DNA of 10,443 nt from Baffinella frigidus (GCA_026770585.1 MU646443.1:519342-529784), one strand, 5' to 3'; positions 6,601 through 10,400 are shown, numbered from the stretch's first letter. Numbers and translations are program-made. The notes: generated by a model not told the origin, from the letters alone.

Positions 6601-9600
6601 AGAAATCCAGTACTAACGGGCGAATGTAAAGCCTGCATGAAGAGCCAGAATACAACTCAGGCAGAGCTAGAAGTTGCTGTCCGAGCGCGGTCTGACGCTG
6701 AAATCGCTTGCTGTGTAGTAATTTTGAAGGGGTGTGTAGTAATTTTCACACGTAGCGCTGCCCCCCCCCGCGAACACACCTCAACCCTTAACCTTCCTCA
6801 GCCTTAGCACCAACCCTGGCCCAGGGGGCAATACAACTTCCCGAGCCTCGATGCAAATGGATAAGATCCTAGTACCAACGGTTTAGATGGACTGTATCCA
6901 TGAAGCCCCCGCTGGCTGCTAAGTGGCTCACTGCTCCCGCCTAAACCCGAAACCCAAAACCAGGGGGCAATACAACTTCGCGAGCCTCGACCTGGACAAG
7001 GCGCTCGGCCCACCCGCGAACAACATCGAACGGATCCACTGTAAAGACGTGTCGCCTGAGGAGTTCGTGCAGCGCTTTGAGGTGCACCACCGAGCTGTGC
7101 CTCAGTCTGATTGGGCTGGCCAATTTGGTGGGCCCGGGCGGTTTCCCGCTCCAAAGTTGACGGGTTTGTACCGCGGATCCAGCTTGTCAACTTGAGAATG
7201 GCCGCCCGCGAACAACATCGAGCGGATCCACTGTAAAGACGTGTCGCCTGAGGAATTCGTGCAACGCTTTGAGGTTTGATGGTTTGATGGTTTAGGGGTT
7301 AGGGTTTAGGTTAGACAGGCAGCTCCGCACATACAGAGAGGGCAGTTTCGCTTTGAGGTGCGCTAGCTATGCCTCACTCGCGTTGACTGTCAGACTCTTC
7401 TCAAGTTGGCATGCTGGGTCCGCGGTACAAATCCGTCAACTTTGGACCGGGAGAGGACGTTGACAAGGCCCTCGAACCGCCCGCGAACAACATTGAGCGG
7501 ATCTTTTGTAAAGAGGTGTCTCCTGAGGAATTCCTCAGGAGACACCGCTTTGAGGTACCACTCGGCGGACTACGAGTCGTGCATTGCTCCCAAACCTGGG
7601 TGTAACGTGACCAATGTTGTACCAGAAAAGGCCTTACCGTCAACTTCTCCAGGGAAAATTGACGTTGACAAAGAGACTTGTAGACCGCCGAGTGGACTAG
7701 CTCTGTCTCAGTCTATTTGGGCTGGCCCATTTGGTGGGCCCGGGCTGTTTCCCGCTCCAAAGTTGACGGGTTTGTACCGCGGGCCCAGCATGTCAACTTG
7801 AGAAAAGTATTGCAGCTGGAGACCCCGTGAAATCTGACGCCTCTTTTCATGTGCGGCGCAGCTCCCTAAATCTCTTAATAAGCACACTCATCTAAGCCTT
7901 GTTTGTATGCCTAAAATAGCATATCCACCCTTATCTTCCGCGTTGGAAGCCTTAAGATACGCACCATCTTCGGCGTTGGAAGCCTTAAGATACTCACGAG
8001 TTCTGTTCCGAGATTGAAAGCGTGTGTGCGGCGAGGCGGGAAGAGGGAGTATTTTAAAAGTGGTATTGTTAAATTTGTACCAGTCACGGGCAGGCTTGGC
8101 TGGGGACCCCGTGGAATCTGACGCCTCTTTTCGTGTGTGGCGCAGCTCCCTGCGAAGCCGTGCATCATCCGCGGACTCCTGGATGAGTGGCCAGCCTATA
8201 AGGTACCTTATTCCTTCCCAAGCCTCCGAAGTGGACCGAAATGAGGATGCCGACAAAGCCATTTTCCGCCTGGGGTGGTTCGAAATAGAACCAACTGGTC
8301 AAAAAGCCGCCTGAAAGCCCCCGCGTACAAGGTACTCCCTAGCGCAAATCTGCCAACCTAGAAACGAGGTACACGTGATGTGTACTTCTTTACTACACAT
8401 TCGCAGGTGAGTTGACTCATACAAAAACTCCACCCTGGCAGTGTAGTAGGGAGACAGCAGCCTAGCTCCGTCGCACTCGGATTGACAGACTATGCTCAGG
8501 TTGACGTTATGGGCGTGTTGTGCAAATACGTCAACTTTGGAGCGGAGACAAGCCTCGTCTCACCAAAGTGGTGAGACCAAATAGACGGAGGGAGAGAGCT
8601 AGAGTTTGGTTTCGTCTACAAGATGCCTGCGTACAAGGTACTCTACCGCTGCCTCACTCTATTTCGTCTCAACATTTTGGTGAGACCGTGCTCTTTTCCG
8701 CTCCAAAGTTCCAAAGTTGACGGATTTGTACCACACACCCAGCATGCCAACTTGAGAATAGTCTTCCAACCCGAGTGAGACAGAGCTAGGTCCGCTATCG
8801 AGCGAGACCTAAGCACGTTTTTAAAAGCTGAGACCGGAATCCGGTCCCAGCTTTTTCATTTTCAAAGTCCATTTCCCTTAGGATTCAGGTGAAAGTTTTT
8901 AAAATCCTTTAAAATTGTGTCACGTCCTCGCTCGGCAGCGGTACTGCATCGCGGCCCTTCCGGGGGGCACTAGGGCAATTATGGACGAGACCTGTACCAT
9001 TTTGGAGCGCCCGGGCTCGTTTCCGCTCCAAAGTTGACGGATGTGTACCGCACACCCAGCATGTCAACTTGAGAATAGTCTGCAAGGTTTACTGCCTGGC
9101 GACCCTCCAGGGGGGCACTGCTCCTGCCACTCTTTCCAGCGCTGCCTCAGCCAGGTTGGTGGACTTTTCGTAAGTTGCCGTGTCGGGTGTGCGGAACAAA
9201 TTCGTTAACTTTGGAGCGGAGAAGAGCCCGGGCTCAGGAAATTAGTGAGCCCGAATAGACTGAGACTGAGCTAGAGCGGCTCTCGGAACGGCCTCGGCTG
9301 GCGGGGCGCCGCGTGCCGTGTTGTTCGGTACCGAACAACCCCAAACCCCAACCCCCAACCCCCAAAGGGACGGTTCGGACGAGCCACGCCGGGTCTTGAC
9401 GGTAGATGATGAAATGCTGACGCGGGATGATGCTGCGGTATGCAGGAGGGTGCTAGCTAGGTGCTCTGGAGGTGCTTAGCTAGATACTCACCTCTCTCTC
9501 TCCCTCTCTCTCCCTTTCTCTCTCTCGCTCTCCCTTTCTCTCCCTCTCTCGCTCTCGCTCTCCCTCTCTCGCTCTCTCTCTCTCTCCCTCTCTCTCCCTC

Positions 9601-10348
9601 CCTCTCTCTCCCTCTCTCTCTCTCTCTCCCTCTCTCTCCCTCTCTTTATCTCTCTCTCGTGCAGGAGGGGAAGTCAAAGTGGTCCTTCCAGGGCTTGCAA
9701 GACCGGTTCGGCGACGTGCGCCTTAAATGCGGAGAAGATGACGACGGCTACAAGGTGAAGCTCCGAAAACCGATTTGGTCCTGACGCGCCAGGTCTCCAT
9801 CCACACAGCGGGCTACCAAGGGATTTTCGGCCCGAATCGGGCCACCTTTCCGTTACCTTATCCGTAGGAACCCACCCTATGCCCCTACGGGTTGCCTACC
9901 GTAGGGTCGTAGGTCTTATCGCTTAAGGGGTATTCGAAATCCCTGCGAAGTCCGCTGTGTGGTTGGGTTCGATCCGTAACAAACGCACGTTTTCTCTGGT
10001 GAAGCTAAGTTGACGATGTTGACTTACACGGCAGGTGAAGCTGCGACTGGACCACTTTGTACGCTACGTCGAGGAGCAGAAGGACGACTGATCCCAGCAG
10101 ATTCAAATCGAGGCTGGAGATTGCGCCATTTCCTGCGGCGGAACGTTCAAATTCGAACCTTCCGCGGAGGGATTTTCCCAGAGCTGAACGCTAGATTTAA
10201 TCCACTTCGGGGTGGCAGGTGGAGCTAAGTTGACAATGTTGACTTTCACGGCAGGTGAAGCTGCGGCTGGACCACTTTGTGCGGTACGTCGAGGAGCAGA
10301 AGGACGACGCGCCCCTCTACATCTTTGATGCCGACTTCGGGGACGAGG
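3512..10348 (+). CDS. JMJD6: JMJD6-like JmjC dioxygenase, 5' part in six exons
   Basis: Animal JMJD6 is a nuclear Fe(II)/2-oxoglutarate oxygenase that hydroxylates lysines in splicing factors; arginine demethylation is also reported. Joining 3512-3682, 6030-6109, 6964-7081, 8146-8202, 9665-9754 and 10255-10348 gives 203 codons plus one base, all borders GT-AG and phase-compatible. Residues ~66-203 align nearly colinearly with the start of animal JMJD6: EKLRKAKRAARSE (animal REAKRSAR), SEWGQYNFASL, NNIERI...SPEEFVQRFE (NVER...SVEEFVERYE), KPCIIRGLLDEW, KCGEDDDGY (KCGEDNDGY) and DDAPLYIFD (DDSPLYIFD). The Fe/2-oxoglutarate ligands (HxD...H) are encoded beyond the window. The first ~57 residues are not conserved. 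Introns are 0.5-2.3 kb and filled with elements. KCGED and APLYIFD favour JMJD6 over other small JmjC proteins. Confidence 0.88.
3683..4094 (+). other. Intron 1, 5' section, low repeat content
   Basis: From the donor GTCAGA the intron runs through pyrimidine-rich DNA (CTCTCCTCTTCTCTCCCCC near 3720; C-rich tract near 4016-4030). A unit starting CCAACGTTTCACCGC at about 4046 recurs near 4554 and 4783. I see no conserved coding exon here. Confidence 0.5.
4046..4085 (+). repeat. R6 repeat, three copies in intron 1
   Basis: CAACGTTTCACCGC followed by CTCTTCT and a CACGGCTRCACG-type end occurs here and at about 4554-4595 and 4783-4822. The latter two lie next to MITE3b and MITE1 copies, so R6 may be part of a larger composite element. 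Confidence 0.6.
4095..4160 (-). mobile_element. MITE1 fragment
   Basis: CTAGCTCTGCCTCACTCGCG is the MITE1 terminus, as at 7363. A short GTTGACCGACTATTCCCCAG stretch follows, and the element then breaks off. Confidence 0.6.
4172..4342. mobile_element. MITE3 copy a
   Basis: The left end CCACCAACCCTCACGGAAGG...CCAAATC is the imperfect inverted repeat of the right end GATTTGGTCTTCCCGTGATG. It contains ATCTGGGGTCTCTGCAAGG, one arm of the long hairpin found complete in copy b (4642-4782). No coding capacity. Confidence 0.7.
4350..4474. repeat. Inverted-repeat element with GGGAGCAATC ends
   Basis: GGGAGCAATC near 4355 pairs with GATTGCTCCC near 4449. Inside are three GTTGAC words and a nested AAAACGC/GCGTTTT hairpin. 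Probably another miniature element. Confidence 0.55.
4507..4539. repeat. 15-bp perfect hairpin, 3-nt loop
   Basis: CCAAGGGGTATTTTT and AAAAATACCCCTTGG are perfect complements around AGA. In transcript form this would be a stable stem inside intron 1. Confidence 0.8.
4642..4782. mobile_element. MITE3 copy b with 22-bp perfect internal hairpin
   Basis: The ends CCACCTACCCTCCCGGTTGG...CCAAATC and ATTTGGTCC...GTGAGGGCTGGTGG are inverted repeats of the same family as copy a. At the centre, 4687-4708 and 4715-4736 are perfect complements (GATTTACCCTTGCAGAGACC...) around AGATCC. The whole element can fold into one long stem. Confidence 0.75.
4812..4930 (-). mobile_element. MITE1 copy, reversed
   Basis: Contains the reversed MITE1 core (ATCCGTCAACTCTGGGGCG, then GAGCCCAAATAGACTGAGGC) and ends AGCGCTAG, the MITE1 terminus. 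Confidence 0.7.
4940..5085 (-). mobile_element. MITE1 copy, reversed, diverged
   Basis: TTAAGTTGACATGCCTGGGG, ACCCGTCAACTTTGGGGCG and GAGCCCGGGCTCACCGAAT follow the MITE1 order. It is tandem with the preceding copy. Confidence 0.65.
5105..5170. repeat. AATCA microrepeat and GGAGGA/TCCTCC inverted repeat
   Basis: ATCAAATCAAATCAAATCA is followed by GAGGAGGACGAATCCTCCTC, a short dyad, just before the second telomere-like array. Confidence 0.6.
5171..5516 (+). repeat. Second interstitial telomere-like array, ending in an exon-2 acceptor
   Basis: Degenerate CCCTAAA, CCCTACA and CCCCAAA units run without break into CCCTAAACCAG|GTGGAC, the start of a broken exon-2 copy. The array therefore supplies the AG acceptor and several CTAAAC/CTAAC words that resemble branch-point sequences. 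Confidence 0.85.
5517..5564 (+). pseudogene. Exon-2 shard a
   Basis: After CCAG the reading frame gives VDPEEEYREKLRTAKR, matching the first 16 codons of intact exon 2 at 6030, then departs. Codon differences from intact exon 2: six synonymous, two replacements (L to P, K to T). The frame continues only into inserted DNA with the GTATCTTACGC repeat. No donor equivalent to GAGTG|GT is present. Confidence 0.8.
5577..5665. mobile_element. R4 repeat copy inserted after exon-2 shard a
   Basis: GTATCTTACGC at the left and CCTTAAGATACGCAC at the right are partly inverted. The section from TAAAATTGCATATCCACCCG to AGATACGCAC recurs at 7912-7965, with a further half copy at 7966-8000. Confidence 0.65.
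5677..5724 (+). pseudogene. Exon-2 shard b
   Basis: After TATAG the frame gives VDLEEEYREKLRKAKR, identical in protein to intact exon 2, with one synonymous change (CTG for TTG). At codon 16 the exon is replaced by MITE2 sequence, so the GAGTG|GT donor end is lost. Confidence 0.85.
5725..5863 (+). mobile_element. MITE2 copy 2, abutting exon-2 shards
   Basis: Begins CTCTTTTCGGCCCACATCGG without the CACAGCGGG left end, so it is 5'-truncated. It carries the usual centre and finishes ACTCCGCTGTG. It directly separates shard b from shard c. Confidence 0.85.
5871..5918 (+). pseudogene. Exon-2 shard c
   Basis: Starts GGCCAG|GTGGAC right after MITE2. The frame is VDLGEEYREKLRTAKR, sharing with shard a the K-to-T change and the CTCCG, AAGCGT codons, so a and c are sister copies. 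Six synonymous and two replacement codon differences from intact exon 2. Sequence after codon 16 (TTGCGCTTTCGAG) also begins like shard a. Confidence 0.8.
6030..6109 (+). CDS. JMJD6: JMJD6-like exon 2 (intact copy)
   Basis: 26 codons plus TG: VDLEEEYREKLRKAKR, then AARSEIKVSE, ending in GAGTG before GTACCG. The acceptor is GCCAG at 6025-6029. It enters in phase 0 from exon 1 and leaves with two bases of a Trp codon completed by exon 3. It matches the basic start of animal JMJD6 (REAKRSAR). Of the six copies of this exon it is the only one with acceptor, full open frame and donor. Confidence 0.85.
6112..6246 (+). mobile_element. MITE1 copy at the exon-2 donor
   Basis: CTACCTCGGCCCCAGTCTAT is a MITE1 left end starting 7 nt into the intron. 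The core GAAAGTTGACGGATTTGTAC is present. It runs to ACAACTGAG, which touches exon-2 shard e. Confidence 0.75.
6248..6322 (+). pseudogene. Exon-2 shard e
   Basis: Lacks the first GTGGA of the exon but keeps everything else to GAGTG|GTACCG. All three differences from intact exon 2 (CTG/TTG, CGG/CGC, TCC/TCT) are synonymous. The preceding AG gives the wrong frame (GCC TGG AGG), so it could not replace exon 2 after exon 1. It has a usable-looking donor but no usable acceptor. Confidence 0.85.
6355..6465 (+). repeat. Tandem GTCACGAGG and CGGATARCGTTCCGCGTGAC repeats
   Basis: GGTCACGAGGCGGTCACGAGG is followed by two ~35-bp units ending CGTTCCGCGTGACCTCG. The units run straight into exon-2 shard f. 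Confidence 0.75.
6464..6542 (+). pseudogene. Exon-2 shard f, with 25-bp insertion
   Basis: Starts at AAGATTCGCAAGGCGAAACG (KIRKAKR) and continues AARSEI. A 25-nt insertion then shifts the frame before AAAGTCTCCGAGTG. The insertion is flanked by a GAGATC direct repeat. The donor is GTAAGT, closer to consensus than the intact exon's GTACCG. No AG acceptor is positioned to give a joined frame. Confidence 0.8.
6550..6670. mobile_element. MITE1-type element with perfect TIRs and 5-bp TSD
   Basis: The 121-bp element begins CTAGCTCTGCCTGA and ends TCAGGCAGAGCTAG, perfect 14-bp inverted ends. It also has inner TTCTGGCTC/GAGCCAGAA arms. Direct repeats AAGTT at 6545-6549 and 6671-6675 flank it exactly. 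The left AAGTT is part of the GTAAGTT donor of exon-2 shard f. This is the cleanest transposon insertion in the window. Confidence 0.9.
6825..6852 (+). pseudogene. Exon-3 shard, 5' end only
   Basis: CCAG|GGGGCAATACAACTTC followed by CGAGCCTCGA copies the acceptor and first ~28 nt of exon 3, with one replacement (Ala to Pro). It then diverges into unrelated sequence. Confidence 0.85.
6964..7081 (+). CDS. JMJD6: JMJD6-like exon 3 (intact copy)
   Basis: The first base completes the Trp codon begun in exon 2. 39 codons follow: GQYNFASLDLDKALGPP, ANNIERIHCKDVSPEEFVQRFE. This aligns with animal JMJD6 RHNYYESFSL...NVER...SVEEFVERYE, the helical region before the JmjC fold. The acceptor is AAAACCAG, formed by telomere-like AAACCC repeats. 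The donor after TTTGAG is GTGCAC. It ends in phase 0. Confidence 0.88.
7091..7198 (+). mobile_element. MITE1 copy at the exon-3 donor
   Basis: CGAGCTGTGCCTCAGTCTGA begins 9 nt after the donor GT. The core CCAAAGTTGACGGGTTTGTA and the end GTCAACTTGAGAA are present. Confidence 0.8.
7203..7273 (+). pseudogene. Exon-3 shard, 3' part (copy 2)
   Basis: Runs from the PPANNIER region to TTTGAG and is followed by GTTTGATGG. All three differences from intact exon 3 (GAG/GAA, GAA/GAG, CAA/CAG) are synonymous. It has no acceptor and no 5' part. A short reversed telomere-like patch (GGGGTTAGGGTTTAGG) follows at 7294-7309. Confidence 0.85.
7349..7357 (+). pseudogene. Exon-3 micro-shard (last 9 nt plus donor)
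   Basis: CGCTTTGAG|GTGCG repeats the last three codons and donor of exon 3, and the MITE1 terminus CTAGCTATGCCTCAC starts at 7363. It is too short to stand alone, but the join to MITE1 repeats the pattern of the intact exon. Confidence 0.65.
7363..7455 (-). mobile_element. MITE1 copy, reversed
   Basis: CTAGCTATGCCTCACTCGCG terminus, then CTCAAGTTGGCATGCTGGG and GGTACAAATCCGTCAACTTT, the reversed core. The element is cut off at exon-3 copy 3. Confidence 0.8.
7456..7554 (+). pseudogene. Exon-3 shard, copy 3 with palindrome
   Basis: 33 open codons: DVDKALEPPANNIERIF, then CKEVSPEEF, LRRHRFE, and a donor GTACCA. It lacks the NFASL start and an acceptor. Against intact exon 3, aligned codons before the inserted part show more synonymous than replacement changes (G/E, H/F, D/E replaced). 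A net 6-nt gain (LRRHR for VQR) creates a perfect 30-bp palindrome at 7516-7545 yet keeps the frame. Confidence 0.85.
7558..7695. mobile_element. Inverted-repeat element with CCACTCGGCGG ends
   Basis: CCACTCGGCGGACTACGAG and CTTGTAGACCGCCGAGTGG are near-perfect inverted ends (17 of 19). It starts 3 nt into the donor of exon-3 copy 3 and is followed at once by MITE1. No coding. Confidence 0.7.
7697..7803 (+). mobile_element. MITE1 copy
   Basis: CTAGCTCTGTCTCAGTCTAT terminus, GGCCCATTTGGTGGGCCCGG, core CCAAAGTTGACGGGTTTGTA, end GTCAACTTGAGAA. Most of the centre matches the copy at 7091. Confidence 0.85.
7816..7867 (+). pseudogene. Copy of the exon-4 acceptor region
   Basis: GACCCCGTGAAATCTGACGC, CTCTTTTC and GGCGCAG|CTCCCT repeat the intron end and first six bases of exon 4 (8146), then diverge. 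An acceptor without its exon. Confidence 0.8.
7912..8000. repeat. R4 repeat, one and a half copies
   Basis: GCATATCCACCCTTATCTTC and GCGTTGGAAGCCTTAAGATA match 5612-5663. A second GGCGTTGGAAGCCTTAAGAT unit follows in tandem. Confidence 0.8.
8146..8202 (+). CDS. JMJD6: JMJD6-like exon 4
   Basis: 19 codons, LPAKPCIIRGLLDEWPAYK, phase 0 at both ends. The acceptor is TGGCGCAG after CCTCTTTTCG and the donor is AAG|GTACCT. It corresponds to the animal JMJD6 segment KPVVLLNAQEGW, the first strand of the JmjC fold; KP..I.G...W is typical across JmjC hydroxylases. The exon is so short that only the flanking frames and the family pattern reveal it. Confidence 0.85.
8323..8331 (+). pseudogene. Exon-4 3'-end shard 1 (PAYK + donor)
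   Basis: CCCGCGTACAAG|GTACTC encodes PAYK as intact exon 4 does, with three third-position differences (CCC/CCA, GCG/GCC, TAC/TAT). CTAGCGC, MITE1-like, starts 7 nt after the GT. Confidence 0.55.
8461..8602 (-). mobile_element. MITE1 copy, reversed, both ends present
   Basis: CTAGCTCCGTCGCAC at the left and GGAGAGAGCTAG at the right. Inside are ATACGTCAACTTTGGAGCGG and a GTCTCACCA/TGGTGAGAC dyad. It lies between the two exon-4 end shards. Confidence 0.8.
8629..8637 (+). pseudogene. Exon-4 3'-end shard 2 (PAYK + donor)
   Basis: CCTGCGTACAAG|GTACTC again encodes PAYK, with synonymous differences from exon 4 and only one from shard 1. A MITE1 terminus (CTACCGCTGCCTCAC) starts 5 nt after the GT. 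Confidence 0.6.
8643..8788 (+). mobile_element. MITE1 copy, both ends present
   Basis: CTACCGCTGCCTCACTCTAT to GAGTGAGACAGAGCTAG, with a small internal duplication CCAAAGTTCCAAAGTTGAC in the core. Confidence 0.85.
8823..8855. repeat. 16-bp hairpin with one mismatch
   Basis: AAAAGCTGAGACCGGA pairs with TCCGGTCCCAGCTTTT. The pyrimidine-rich 3' arm would give a stable intronic stem. Confidence 0.75.
8990..9085 (+). mobile_element. MITE1 copy, partial
   Basis: GAGCGCCCGGGCTCGTTTCC, core CCAAAGTTGACGGATGTGTA, and GTCAACTTGAGAATAGTCTG. The CTAGCTC end is missing on the left. Confidence 0.7.
9140..9274 (-). mobile_element. MITE1 copy, reversed, both ends present
   Basis: CGCTGCCTCAGCCAGG at the left and GACTGAGACTGAGCTAG at the right, with core AAATTCGTTAACTTTGGAGC. 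AGCG occurs on both sides and may be a short target duplication, but this is weak. Confidence 0.75.
9320..9339. repeat. 20-bp perfect palindrome
   Basis: GTTGTTCGGTACCGAACAAC reads the same on both strands. A C-rich tract follows at once. Confidence 0.9.
9339..9365 (-). other. C-rich tract, possible G-quadruplex on the other strand
   Basis: Four or more runs of four to five C (CCCCAAACCCCAACCCCC...) separated by two or three A. The complementary strand fits the G-quadruplex rule; folding is not shown. Confidence 0.55.
9490..9658 (+). repeat. CT microsatellite acting as polypyrimidine tract
   Basis: About 170 bp of CTCTCTCC variants run directly into TCTCTCGTGCAG, the acceptor of exon 5. Open frames across it are low-complexity artefacts. 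The tract is far longer than a normal polypyrimidine tract. Confidence 0.9.
9665..9754 (+). CDS. JMJD6: JMJD6-like exon 5 (KCGEDDDGY)
   Basis: 30 codons: EGKSKWSFQGLQDRFGDV, then RLKCGEDDDGYK, phase 0 at both ends. It matches animal JMJD6 EKWTLERL...KFKCGEDNDGYSVK, the most diagnostic block of the window. The acceptor is CGTGCAG and the donor is TACAAG|GTGAAG. The intron then starts with bases that would still read VKLR, the same four residues that open exon 6. No duplicate copy of this exon is seen. Confidence 0.9.
9755..9766 (+). pseudogene. Exon-6 shard 0 (VKLR) forming the start of intron 5
   Basis: GTGAAGCTCCGA continues exon 5 in frame as VKLR. It differs from the start of exon 6 (GTGAAGCTGCGG) at two third positions only, both synonymous. 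If read through, the frame meets TGA at 9782. Confidence 0.6.
9801..9962 (+). mobile_element. MITE2 copy 3, complete
   Basis: Ends CCACACAGCGGGCT and AGTCCGCTGTGTGG are 14-bp inverted repeats with one mismatch. The centre CCCTACGGGTTGCCTACCGT is as in the other copies. No clear target duplication. Confidence 0.85.
10035..10088 (+). pseudogene. Exon-6 shard 1 (18 codons, acceptor present)
   Basis: After ACGGCAG the frame reads VKLRLDHFVRYVEEQKDD, identical in protein to the first 18 codons of exon 6. The three base differences (CGA/CGG, GTA/GTG, CGC/CGG) are all synonymous. The next codon is TGA and there is no donor. The ~32 bp before the acceptor (AGCTAAGTTGACGATGTTGA...) are also repeated before exon 6, so the duplication included intron sequence, with a 220-bp period. 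If spliced in, it would stop the protein early. Confidence 0.88.
10089..10222. mobile_element. Foldback insertion between exon-6 copies
   Basis: The DNA separating the two exon-6 copies carries an imperfect palindrome (CGGAACGTTCAAATTC with GAACCTTCCG). It ends GGGGTGGCAG just where the duplicated intron end resumes. A miniature element or fill-in is likely. Confidence 0.45.
10255..10348 (+). CDS. JMJD6: JMJD6-like exon 6 (intact copy)
   Basis: 31 codons plus one base: VKLRLDHFVRYVEEQKDD, then APLYIFDADFGDE, followed by GTACCC at 10349. It matches animal JMJD6 VKMKMKYYIEYM...DDSPLYIFDSSYGE. APLYIFD is a hallmark of JMJD6-type JmjC proteins. The acceptor is ACGGCAG. A donor one base earlier (GAG|GGT) is not GT-first, so the phase-1 end at 10348 is preferred. 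Confidence 0.87.
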
Positions 10349-10387
10349 GTACCCCTTACCCCCAAACCCTATCCCCCTATCCGCCCC

Positions 10388-10400
10388 CTCTCTCTCTCTC

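Noticed and set aside
6804-7190. 128-codon minus-strand open frame
   Set aside because: It lies antisense to exon 3 and a MITE1 copy and shows no family resemblance, while the plus strand has a conserved exon.
7456-7554. Exon-3 copy 3 as the working exon 3
   Set aside because: It lacks the acceptor and the first conserved residues (GQYNFASL); it could only act with an unseen upstream junction.
8024-8314. 96-codon plus-strand frame around exon 4
   Set aside because: It is in a different frame from the conserved KPCIIRGLLDEW peptide and shows no family pattern.
9480-9677. Minus-strand Arg/Glu-rich frame and its plus-strand Ser/Leu/Pro counterpart
   Set aside because: Both are low-complexity readings of the CT microsatellite; only the plus-strand part after 9664 is real exon.
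9949-9980. tRNA-like GGGTTCGATCC
   Set aside because: The flanking bases cannot form the T-stem, and the sequence before it is the end of MITE2; no acceptor stem or A-box is found.
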